Below are positions 1-7,800 of a DNA stretch of 64,000 bases, piece after piece. The notes under the pieces are model-generated. The model saw nothing but the letters and a program-made list of their open reading frames with translations, made no database searches and had not been told where the DNA came from. A program made the position numbers and the translations under genes. This DNA is from Massilia sp. PDC64 (GTDB lineage: Bacteria; Pseudomonadota; Gammaproteobacteria; Burkholderiales; Burkholderiaceae_D): positions 97,641 to 161,640 of the forward strand of contig NZ_FMZS01000015.1 in the NCBI RefSeq assembly GCF_900101265.1, read 5' to 3'. How positions within the stretch are numbered: position 1 is the stretch's first letter; every line of letters starts with the position of its first letter.

Positions 1-1816
1 GCTTTGCGACGCGCGCGTTGTAGTCGTAGAAGTCGTCGAACACTTTTTCGATGTCGTCGCGGATCAGCGCATAGTTCGCGGCGCGCGCGAGCCAGTCCAC
101 CTTGCTGCTCCCCAGCGTGGCGTGGGCCATGCGCGCGACGATGGCGATTTCGGACAGCAGGTTGGGCGACGCGGGACGGTTGATGCCGTACGAAATGTGC
201 ACCATGCTCATCGAGTCTTCCACCGTCACGCCCTGCGCCACGCCGTCCTGCATGTCGATCTCCGTGCGGCCCAGCGTGGGCAGGATCAGCGCATCGCGGC
301 CGTGCACGAGGTGGCTGCGGTTCAGTTTCGTCGACACCTGCACCGTCAGCGCGCACTGGCGCAGGCCGGCCCACGTGAGCGGGGTGTCGGGCGTGGCGGC
401 TGCGAAGTTGCCGCCCAGGCCGATGAACACGTTCACGCGGCCGTCCGCCATGCCGCGGATCGTGGCCACGACGTCGAGCCCGTGGTGGCGCGGCGGAGGA
501 AAATCGAATACCTGGCCCAGGCGGTCGAGGAAGGCCGGCGTGGGGCGTTCCTCGATGCCGACCGTGCGGTCGCCCTGCACGTTGGAGTGCCCGCGCACGG
601 GGCACAGGCCGGCGCCGCGGCGGCCGATCTGGCCGCGCATCATCATCAGGTTGGACAGCATCTGCACGGCCGCCACCGACTGCTTGTGCTGGGTCAGGCC
701 CATGCCCCAGCACGCGATCACGCGGTCGGCGCTCGCGTACAGCCGGGCCAGGCGTTCGATGTCGGCGCGCGGCACGCCCGATTCCTCCAGCAGCATGCCC
801 CAGTCCTCCGCGCGCAGGTCGGCCGCGAATGCGGGAAAGCCGGTCGTGTGGGCATCGATGAACGCCGTGTCGAGCACGCGCGGGGCGCCGCCGGCGAGGG
901 CGTCGTCGTCCAATTCCAGCACGCGTTTGGCCACGGCCTTGATGAGGGCGAGGTCGCCGGCCAGGCGCGGGCGCACGAACATGGAGCTGATCGGCGTGCT
1001 CGCATTGGTGAGCATCTCGGCCGGGCTTTGCGGATCCTGGAAGCGTTCCAGGCCGCGTTCCTTCAGCGGATTGATCGACACGATGGCGGCGCCCCGTTTC
1101 GCGCATTCGCGCAAGAGGCCCATCATGCGCGGGTGGTTCGTCGCCGGGTTCTGGCCGAAGATCAGGATGGCGTCGGCCTCGTCGAAATCGTCCAGCGTGA
1201 CGGTGCCCTTGCCGATGCCGACCGTGCCGGGCAGGCCGCGGCTCGTCGCCTCGTGGCACATGTTGGAACAGTCGGGGAAGTTGTTGGTGCCGACCATGCG
1301 CGCGAACAGCTGGTACAGGAACGCGGCCTCGTTGCTGGCGCGGCCGGACGTGTAGAACGCGGCGCGGTCCGGGTCGTCCAGCGCGTTCAGGTGGCGTGCG
1401 ACCAGGGCGAACGCGTCGTCCCACGCGATGGGCACGTATTTGTCGGTGGCGCGGTCGTACACCATCGGGTCCGTCAGGCGGCCGTGCTGTTCCAGTTCGT
1501 AGTCGCTCTGGTTCATCAGTTCCGTGACCGTGTGGCGCGCGAAGAACTCGGGTTTCACGCGTTTGGACGTCGCTTCCGCCGCCACGGCCTTGACGCCGTT
1601 CTCGCAGAATTCGAACGTGGACGCATGGGCGCGGTCGGGCCACGCGCAGCCGGGGCAATCGAAGCCGTCCGGCTGGTTCTGCGCGAGCAGCGTCCCGATG
1701 CTGTTCCTGCCCACGCGCTCGCGGACCAGGTTCAGCGCCACGTATTTCAGCGCGCCCCAGCCGCCGGCGGCGTTGTGGTACGGGGCGATGCGCCCTCCGG
1801 TGTCGTTGTCGGCCAT
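1..1816 (-). CDS. FdhF/YdeP-type molybdopterin oxidoreductase (3' end cut by window)
   Basis: Formate-dehydrogenase-like oxidoreductase of the molybdopterin bis-MGD class. About 605 N-terminal residues are in the window; the C-terminal part runs off the left edge. The N-terminus MADNDTGGRIAPYHNAAGGW and the early CPGCAWPDR motif are typical of the YdeP/FdhF branch. Later segments such as FTSGRASNEAAFL-like 'YTSGRASNEAAF', 'FGQNPATNHPRM' and 'LCPVRGHSNVQGDRT' are MGD-binding landmarks of that family. The ATG is preceded by a GGAG seven bases upstream. Substrate is unknown: YdeP homologues are linked to acid resistance or formate chemistry, but neither is shown here. It is divergent from the MocR-type regulator at 1952, which may control it. 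Family assignment is firm; the reaction is not. Confidence 0.9.
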   Translation of the reverse strand, partial: MADNDTGGRIAPYHNAAGGWGALKYVALNLVRERVGRNSIGTLLAQNQPDGFDCPGCAWPDRAHASTFEFCENGVKAVAAEATSKRVKPEFFARHTVTELMNQSDYELEQHGRLTDPMVYDRATDKYVPIAWDDAFALVARHLNALDDPDRAAFYTSGRASNEAAFLYQLFARMVGTNNFPDCSNMCHEATSRGLPGTVGIGKGTVTLDDFDEADAILIFGQNPATNHPRMMGLLRECAKRGAAIVSINPLKERGLERFQDPQSPAEMLTNASTPISSMFVRPRLAGDLALIKAVAKRVLELDDDALAGGAPRVLDTAFIDAHTTGFPAFAADLRAEDWGMLLEESGVPRADIERLARLYASADRVIACWGMGLTQHKQSVAAVQMLSNLMMMRGQIGRRGAGLCPVRGHSNVQGDRTVGIEERPTPAFLDRLGQVFDFPPPRHHGLDVVATIRGMADGRVNVFIGLGGNFAAATPDTPLTWAGLRQCALTVQVSTKLNRSHLVHGRDALILPTLGRTEIDMQDGVAQGVTVEDSMSMVHISYGINRPASPNLLSEIAIVARMAHATLGSSKVDWLARAANYALIRDDIEKVFDDFYDYNARVAK

Positions 1817-1898
1817 GCCTGCATCTCCTTGTGCGATGGCGACAGTGTCGTGGATGAGCCGTCCGCTGTGCAGATACAATTGGGCAGTTGACAAAGGA

Positions 1899-1951
1899 GT
1901 ACAGTTGGCCCCTCCCTGCTGCAACTGTACCGCTGCGCTATACTCGTCCGC
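1899..1951 (+). promoter_or_regulatory. Palindromic operator and leaderless promoter of the MocR-type gene
   Basis: A perfect 9 bp inverted repeat, GTACAGTTG at 1899-1907 and CAACTGTAC at 1922-1930, lies between the divergent oxidoreductase and regulator genes. A related half site, ATACAATTG, sits at 1874-1882. TATACT at 1939-1944 is a good -10 box only seven bases before the ATG at 1952, so the transcript is probably leaderless or nearly so. The right arm of the palindrome ends eight bases before this -10, where it could block polymerase. MocR/GntR proteins usually bind such repeats, which suggests autoregulation; this is inferred. Confidence 0.5.
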
Positions 1952-3373
1952 ATGAAGCTCTACGAGTCCCTTGCCGCCGAACTCGAAGGCCAGGTCGCGC
2001 GCGGCGTGCTGCTGGAAGGGGAGCGGCTGCCGTCCGTGCGCCAGGCCAGCCAGCGCCGCAAGCTGAGCATCAGCACGGTGTTGCGCGCGTACTCCCTGCT
2101 GGAGAGCAAGGGCGTCATCGAGAGCCGCCCGCAGTCCGGCTTCTTCGTGCGCGCCCGGCCGCGCGTGACGCCCCGGGTTTCGCCTGAATTTTCCGAGCCG
2201 GTGCCCGCCCTGAGCCTGTCGTCGGAAGTGGACGTGAGCCGCCTCGTGCTGTCGACCCTGCGCACGATCCGCACGCAGGGCGCGTTGCCGCTCGGTTCGC
2301 CGTACCCGGATCCCACCGTCTTCCCCGCCGCGCGCATCAGCCGGTACGCCAACGCGATCGCGCGCCGGCGCCACGTGAGCGTGATGGACGACCTGCCGCC
2401 GGGGAACCCGCAGCTGATCCGCCAGATCGCACGGCGCTATGGGGAACACGGGGTCGCCGTCGATCCGGCCGAAATCATCGTCACCGTGGGCGCCACCGAG
2501 GCGATCAACCTGTGCCTGCAGGCCGTCGCGAAGCCGGGCGACACGGTCGCCGTCGAGTCGCCGACGTTCTACGCCATGCTGCACGCGATCGAGCGCATGG
2601 GCATGCGTGCCCTCGAGGTGCCGACGGATGCGCGCACCGGCATCGACGTGGACGCGCTGCGCGCCATCCTCGCGAACCAGCCCGTGGCCGCCGTGATGGT
2701 CATGCCGAACTTCCAGAATCCCCTCGGCTTCCTCATGCCGGACGAGCGCAAGCGCGAACTCGTGGCGCTGCTCGCGGCGCACGGCGTCCCCGCCATCGAG
2801 AACTGCGTCTACGACGAGCTGTATTACGGCGACCGCCATCCGTGCCCCCTCAAGACGTGGGACACGCGCGGCCTCGTGCTGCACTGTGCGTCGTTCTCGA
2901 AGAGCCTGACGTCCAACTACCGTATCGGCTGGGCGCTGGCGGGACGCTATGCGGCGCAGGTGGAAAAGCTGAAATTCCTGAACACCTTGAGCACGCCGTC
3001 GCTGCCGCAGCTGGCCATCGCCGACTACCTGCAGAACGACGGCTTCGACCGCCACCTGCGCCAGGTGCGCAAGGGGTATGCGCAGCGCGCCCGCATGATG
3101 GCGGCCGCCGTGCTGCGCTTCTTCCCGGCCGGCACCCGCGTATCCGAACCGCAGGGCGGCTATGTGTTGTGGGTGGAGCTGCCGGGCGGCGTCGACGCGA
3201 TGCGGCTGTATGCCCGCGCCCTCGAGCACGGGATCACGGTCGGTCCCGGCCACATGTTTTCCGCGCGCGGCAGCTGGACGCACTGCATCCGCCTCAACTA
3301 CAGCTATCCGTGGACCCCGGCAACGGAAGACGCGCTGCGCACGCTGGGCCGGCTCGTCGCGGAACTCGCATGA
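1952..3373 (+). CDS. MocR-family (GntR-type) regulator with aminotransferase-like domain
   Basis: PLP-dependent transcriptional regulator of the MocR/PdxR type, 473 aa, the usual length. Residues ~1-70 are a winged helix of GntR type (RLPSVRQASQRRKLSISTV, then VIESRPQSGFFVR). From ~95 on there is a class I aminotransferase fold with NPQLIRQIARRY, VTVGATEAINLCLQA, NFQNPLG and the PLP-lysine motif ASFSKSLTSNYRIGW. Such proteins bind PLP and use the fold as a sensor. The start is fixed by the -10 box just upstream and by the family N-terminus. It overlaps the next gene by four bases (ATGA). It is divergent from the molybdopterin oxidoreductase, a likely target. The ligand is not predictable from sequence. 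Confidence 0.9.
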   Translation: MKLYESLAAELEGQVARGVLLEGERLPSVRQASQRRKLSISTVLRAYSLLESKGVIESRPQSGFFVRARPRVTPRVSPEFSEPVPALSLSSEVDVSRLVLSTLRTIRTQGALPLGSPYPDPTVFPAARISRYANAIARRRHVSVMDDLPPGNPQLIRQIARRYGEHGVAVDPAEIIVTVGATEAINLCLQAVAKPGDTVAVESPTFYAMLHAIERMGMRALEVPTDARTGIDVDALRAILANQPVAAVMVMPNFQNPLGFLMPDERKRELVALLAAHGVPAIENCVYDELYYGDRHPCPLKTWDTRGLVLHCASFSKSLTSNYRIGWALAGRYAAQVEKLKFLNTLSTPSLPQLAIADYLQNDGFDRHLRQVRKGYAQRARMMAAAVLRFFPAGTRVSEPQGGYVLWVELPGGVDAMRLYARALEHGITVGPGHMFSARGSWTHCIRLNYSYPWTPATEDALRTLGRLVAELA

Positions 3374-3609
3374 ACGAGGACGATCTCGTCGCGGCCGTCG
3401 CGCTGCTGCTCAAGCTCGCGGAACTGGATGCGGAGCGCCCGTGCTCGCCCGCGCGCCTGGCGAAGCAGGCCGGCCTGCCGATGAGCGCCGTGCTGCGCGA
3501 CCTGGCCGTGCTGGACGAGATGGGGCTCGTCGAACGGGACGCCGCCGCCGGCACCGTGCGGCCGAGCGCGGAAGGACGCGCCTGGTGCGCGCAGCTGGGC
3601 CAGGGCTGA
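3370..3609 (+). CDS. Small winged-helix DNA-binding protein
   Basis: 79 aa, translationally coupled to the MocR gene by an ATGA overlap. The sequence reads as a single winged helix: helix LLLKLAELDAERPCSPARLA, recognition helix around GLPMSAVLRDLAVLDEMGLV, then a wing region VERDAAAGTVRPSAEGRAW. This is the IclR/MarR-like pattern. No effector domain is present, so it may act with the MocR protein or as a small stand-alone repressor. The stop is followed closely by the promoter of the next transcription unit. The fold assignment is moderately sure; its role is unknown. Confidence 0.75.
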   Translation: MNEDDLVAAVALLLKLAELDAERPCSPARLAKQAGLPMSAVLRDLAVLDEMGLVERDAAAGTVRPSAEGRAWCAQLGQG

Positions 3610-3633
3610 GTCCCAACTCTTGTCTGGATGGCA

Positions 3634-3639
3634 TATAAT
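3634..3639 (+). promoter_or_regulatory. -10 box for the cobalamin riboswitch transcript
   Basis: A consensus TATAAT lies just upstream of the first riboswitch element. A -35 at 17 bp spacing (TCCCAA at 3611-3616) is poor, so a -35 partner is not clear. Position directly ahead of the aptamer supports it as the start of the leader. Confidence 0.5.
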
Positions 3640-3644
3640 CCGCA

Positions 3645-3850
3645 CCGTCTGGTGCCCGCGCGTGCGTTCGGCACGCGCAGTTAAACGGGAAACACATGGC
3701 GGACGGTTCCGTGTCTGCCAGGGTGTGCTGCCCCCGCAACGGTAAGCAAGCGCCGTCTTCGACGGCAGGCCGGTCCTCGAACCACTGTGCGCAGCCGCGC
3801 ATGGGAAGGTGGACCGGTCCGCCTTGCCAGCCCGGATACCGGCCAGACAG
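3645..3850 (+). promoter_or_regulatory. Cobalamin (B12) riboswitch
   Basis: All the conserved B12 aptamer blocks are visible in order: GGTGCC (3651-3656), TTAAACGGGAA (3681-3691), the GCTGCCCCCGCAACGGTAA block (3728-3746), CCACTGTGC (3782-3790), GGGAAGG (3803-3809) and the B12 box AGCCCGGATACCGGCC (3829-3844). About 85 bases remain to the first start codon. They hold a GCCCAC/GTGGGC hairpin (3888-3893 with 3900-3905) and no run of T, so control is more likely at translation than by an intrinsic terminator. In the known mode, adenosyl- or other cobalamin binding lowers expression of the downstream ExbB-like/DUF2149/CobN-like operon. Class assignment is firm; the regulatory mechanism is inferred. 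Confidence 0.93.
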
Positions 3851-3930
3851 GTGGCGGACCTTCGCGTAGGCCCGCCGTTCCAGTCGCGCCCACGGGGAAG
3901 TGGGCAGATTGCCTGTCACCGTCTTCAATC

Positions 3931-4512
3931 ATGCCTGATCCGTCCTTTGACGCCGCCGTGCGCGCCGTCGAATCCGTGCTGTACTCCGTTTCCTCCGTCC
4001 TGTACCTGCCCGTGCTCGTGGCCATCGCCGCGCTGCTGCTGTACATGCTGGCCTGCTTCGGCGCCTTCCTCGGCGAATGGCGCGAGCGCCGGCGCGGCAC
4101 GCGCCAGCTCGTCGACGACGCCCGTGCCGCGATCGACACCTGCCTGCGCGAATCCGCCGCGCCGCTCGACGCCCACCTGGAACGCATCGTGCAAAGCGCC
4201 GAGGGCGCCGGCCTGCGCCGGCTGGACGCCGTGCGCTTCGTCGTGCGCGTCGGCCCCGCGCTGGGCCTGATGGGCACCCTGATCCCGATGGGCATCGCGC
4301 TCGCGGGCCTCGCCCATGGCGACCTGCCGCACATGGCGCAGGACATGACGACGGCGTTCACCGCGACGGTCGTGGGCCTCGCGTGCAGCGTGCTCGCCTA
4401 CGTGCTGGCGCTCGTGCGCGAGCACTGGCTGCGTGCCGACATGCTGGACGTGGCCTTCGCGGCCGAGCAAGCGCTGGCCGACGTGCCACCCGTGCACGCC
4501 CTGCGCGCGTGA
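3931..4512 (+). CDS. MotA/TolQ/ExbB-family proton channel protein
   Basis: 193 aa inner-membrane protein. Three hydrophobic segments are visible: ~26-48 (PVLVAIAALLLYMLACFGAF), ~108-128 (VGPALGLMGTLIPMGIALA) and ~145-170 (TAFTATVVGLACSVLAYVLA). The last two match the pore helices of the ExbB/TolQ/MotA family. This family uses the proton gradient to do work at the outer membrane or in the periplasm. It is the first gene after the cobalamin riboswitch and is followed by a single-helix DUF2149 protein with an acidic residue at its membrane segment, an ExbD-like partner, and then by the CobN-like gene. The inferred role is to energise the CobN-like protein or a linked outer-membrane transporter. 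Confidence 0.88.
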   Translation: MPDPSFDAAVRAVESVLYSVSSVLYLPVLVAIAALLLYMLACFGAFLGEWRERRRGTRQLVDDARAAIDTCLRESAAPLDAHLERIVQSAEGAGLRRLDAVRFVVRVGPALGLMGTLIPMGIALAGLAHGDLPHMAQDMTTAFTATVVGLACSVLAYVLALVREHWLRADMLDVAFAAEQALADVPPVHALRA

Positions 4513-4519
4513 GGCCCTC

Positions 4520-4852
4520 ATGCGCTATTTGAAACAACGCCGCGGCCAATACGTTGCGCACGGCGAGGATCCGCTGGCCGGCGTCGCCAACCTGTTCGAC
4601 GCCAGTATCGTGTTCATCGTCGCGATGATGCTCGCGCTGTTCTCGGCCTGGAACATGCTCGACTTGCTGGATCCATCCTCCGAGGTCACGATCGCCAAGA
4701 AGGGCGCGGACGGCAAGGTCGAGGTCATGACGAAGAAGGGCGCCGAGATCAAGGTCACGCGCGTGTCCGACAAGCCGCTGTCCGGCGCCGGCAAGCGCCT
4801 CGGCACCGCGTACCAGCTGCCGGACGGGAAGGTCGTGTATGTGCCCGAATAA
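4520..4852 (+). CDS. DUF2149 protein, ExbD-like partner of the proton channel
   Basis: 110 aa with one membrane helix at ~28-50, preceded by the charged stretch MRYLKQRRGQY. The helix starts with LFDASIVFIVAMMLAL; Asp27 at its mouth is placed like the proton-carrying Asp of ExbD/TolR. The rest (VTIAKKGADGKVEVMTKKG and so on) would be a small periplasmic domain ending in YQLPDGKVVYVPE. DUF2149 proteins are known as neighbours of ExbB-like and CobN-like genes. It starts seven bases after the channel gene stops, and its 3' end overlaps the CobN-like gene by 14 bases, so the three are surely one operon. The ExbD analogy is inferred. Confidence 0.85.
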   Translation: MRYLKQRRGQYVAHGEDPLAGVANLFDASIVFIVAMMLALFSAWNMLDLLDPSSEVTIAKKGADGKVEVMTKKGAEIKVTRVSDKPLSGAGKRLGTAYQLPDGKVVYVPE

Positions 4853-7800
4853 GCTCTTGCGCTTCGTCTTCCTGCTGGCCGCGCTGATGCTGGGCCAGGC
4901 CGCGCACGCTGCCCCGCGCACGCTGGCGCTGCTGCTGGGCGACGTCGAATCGCGCCCGGCCGTGCTGGCCGTGCGCGCGCTCGAACGCGAGCTGGCCGCG
5001 GCCGACGTGGCCGTGCGCATCGTCCCCGCCAGCGGCATGACGCCGGCCGACCACGCGGCACTGGCGGGCGCCGACGTCGCCGTCGTCAACGTCAAGGGCA
5101 GCCAGCTGCTGCAACTGGTCGCGCCCGACCTGGAGGCGCTGCGGCGCCGCGCGCGGCCCGTCTATGCCGTCGGCGCGCAGCCGGACGACGCCCAGCGCGA
5201 CCAGGGCATCCGCGCGGACGCCGCGATTCTCGCGTTCCACCGGGAGGGCGGCATCGAGAACATGGAAGGTTTGCTGCGGCGCGTGCTGGTCGCGGGCTTC
5301 GGCGCCCGCGTCGACGTGCCGCCCCTGCGCACGATGCCGGAGGCGGGCCTGTACGACGTCGACGCGCGTCGCGGCGCGGCGTCATTCGACGAGTACGTGG
5401 CCCACTACGCGCATCACCGGCCGGGCGCGCCGTGGATCGGCGTGATGTTCTACCGCGCGAGCCTCGTCGCGGGCCAGACCCTGCCGCTGGCAGCCATCGT
5501 GCATGCGCTGGAAGGCGCGGGCTATAACGTGCTGCCCGCGTACGGCTATCCGTACGACGTGCCGTTGAAACTGTTCCTCGATGCGGACGGCAAAAGTCGC
5601 ATCGACCTGCTCGTGGCGCTCGGCATGAAGGTCGGCGGCACGGCGGCGACGGGCGCGCTGCTGGACCGCATCGGCGTCCCCGCCATCAACGCCATCACCC
5701 TGAGCCAGCACGGCGCGGCGCAATGGGAGGATTCGAGGGTCGGGCTGGACCTGATGGAGCGCACGTGGCAGATGGCGGGCGCCGAGGTCGCGGGCCTCGT
5801 GCAGCCGACCGTCGTGGCGAGCCGCGAAAAGGTCGTCGATGCCGCGACGGGACTCGCGTACGTGGAAGAGCAGCCGATTGCGGAACGGGTGGCGCGCCTG
5901 CGCGCCCGCGCGGATGCCTGGCTCGCACTGCGGCGCACGCCCAACGCGGACAAGCACGTGGCCATCGTCTACTTCAATTATCCGCACGGCTCGGAGACGA
6001 TCGGCGCCGCGTACCTGAACGTGCTGCCGGACAGCCTGTGGCAGATCACGGAGCGCCTGCGCGCCGTCGGCTACGCGAACGGCAACCGCTATCCCGCCAC
6101 GCCGGCGGCGCTGCAGCGCGAGGTCCAGCAGTGGGGCAATTATCCCGGGAAGACGGGCGCGGACTACCTGGCCGGCCTCGCGCGGCTGGCGGCGAGCGGA
6201 GAGGCGCTGCTCGTCCCGCTGGCCGATTACCGGCGCTGGTACGACGCGTTGCCCGCGAAGCTGCGCGCGGCCGTCGAGGGCGCGTGGGGATCGCCGGAGA
6301 AATCGCCCGTGCTGTGGAAGGATGCGCACGGCGTGCCGCACTTCGTGTTCCCCGCGCGCCGCTACGGCAATCTGCTGCTCGCGCCGCAGCCGGGCCGCGC
6401 GTGGGAACAGAATCTCGCCAAGCTGCACAACGACGTGACGCTGCCGCCGGGCCACGAATACATCGCGTTCTATCTCTGGCTGCAGCAGGGGTTCCACGCG
6501 AACGCCGTCGTCCACGTGGGCACGCACGGCACGCAGGAATGGCTGACGGGGAAGGAGGCGGGCCTGTCCGCCAGCGACCCGACGGAAGCGCTGATCGGCG
6601 CCATGCCGAACATCTATCCGTACGTGATGGACGACGTGGGCGAGGGCATCCAGGCCAAGCGGCGCGGCATGGCGACCATCGTCGACCACATGACGCCGCC
6701 GTTCGACGCGGCCGGACTGAATCCGGACCTGCGCGAACTGGGTGCGCTGCTGAACGACTACCGCGTGGCGGAGCAGAAGAGCCCCATGCTCGTGAAGGCG
6801 CACCTGACGGCACTGAACGCACTGGCGAACAAGGCGGGCGTGCTGAAGGACATGGGCAAGACGGCGCTGTCCACCGAGGCCGACATGGAAGCGCTGGAAG
6901 AATACCTCGACGACACGGGCAGCAAACTGACGCCGTTCGGCCTGCACACGTTCGGCGTGGCGCCCGCGCCCGACCTGCGTGCCGCCACGGCGCGCGCCGT
7001 CGTCAGCCTCGAACCGCACCTGGACGATGCCGGCAAGGCGGCCCGTACGGCGCAGCTGGAGCGGGACATCGAGGCGAGCGCCGCGGCGGAGCTGGCGCGC
7101 CTCGTCGACGCGCTCGATGGAAAATTCATTCCGACCGGCCCCAGCGCGGACCTCGTGCGCAATCCGGACGCGCTGCCGACGGGCCACAATTTCTTCGGCC
7201 TCGACCCGGCCCGCATCCCGAGCCGCGCCGTCTACGAACAGGGCCGCCAGCTGGCCACGAAGCTCGTCGAGGATTACCGGCGCCGCCACGGCGCGTATCC
7301 GGACAAGCTGACGATGAACCTGTGGGGCGTGGAGACGCAGCGCCACGAAGGTGTGATGGAAGCGCAGGCGATGGCCCTGATGGGCGTGCGGCCCACGTGG
7401 GACGAGCGCGGACGCGTGACCGGTGTCGAAGCGATCCCCCGGCGCGAGCTGGGACGCCCCCGCGTTGACGTGACCATGGTGTCGTCCGGCCTGTTCCGCG
7501 ACCTGTTCGGCAACGTGCTGAAACTGCTCGACCAGGCTGCGCAGGCGGCCCGTGCGCAACAGGATGACGAGGACCCGCACGGCAACGTCCTGGCCGCGCA
7601 CGCCCAGGCGATGGCGGCGAAACTGAAGCAGGAGGGCGTGCCGGCGGAGGAAGCCGAACGGCTGGCCGGCGTGCGCATCTTCGGCCTGCCGTCCGGCGCG
7701 TACGGCACGAACATCGAAAAACTGCTGCCGCTGTCGAACGTGTGGCAGGACGAGCGCCAGGTCGCGGACGTGTTCATCAACCGCATGAGCCACCCGTTCG

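Noticed and set aside
122..1891. Plus-strand open frames opposite the molybdopterin oxidoreductase
   Set aside because: The minus strand translates to a continuous FdhF/YdeP protein; the plus-strand frames are low-complexity shadows.
3888..3905. GCCCAC/GTGGGC hairpin as an intrinsic terminator of the riboswitch
   Set aside because: There is no T tract after the stem, so a transcription terminator is not supported; it is noted only as part of the expression platform.
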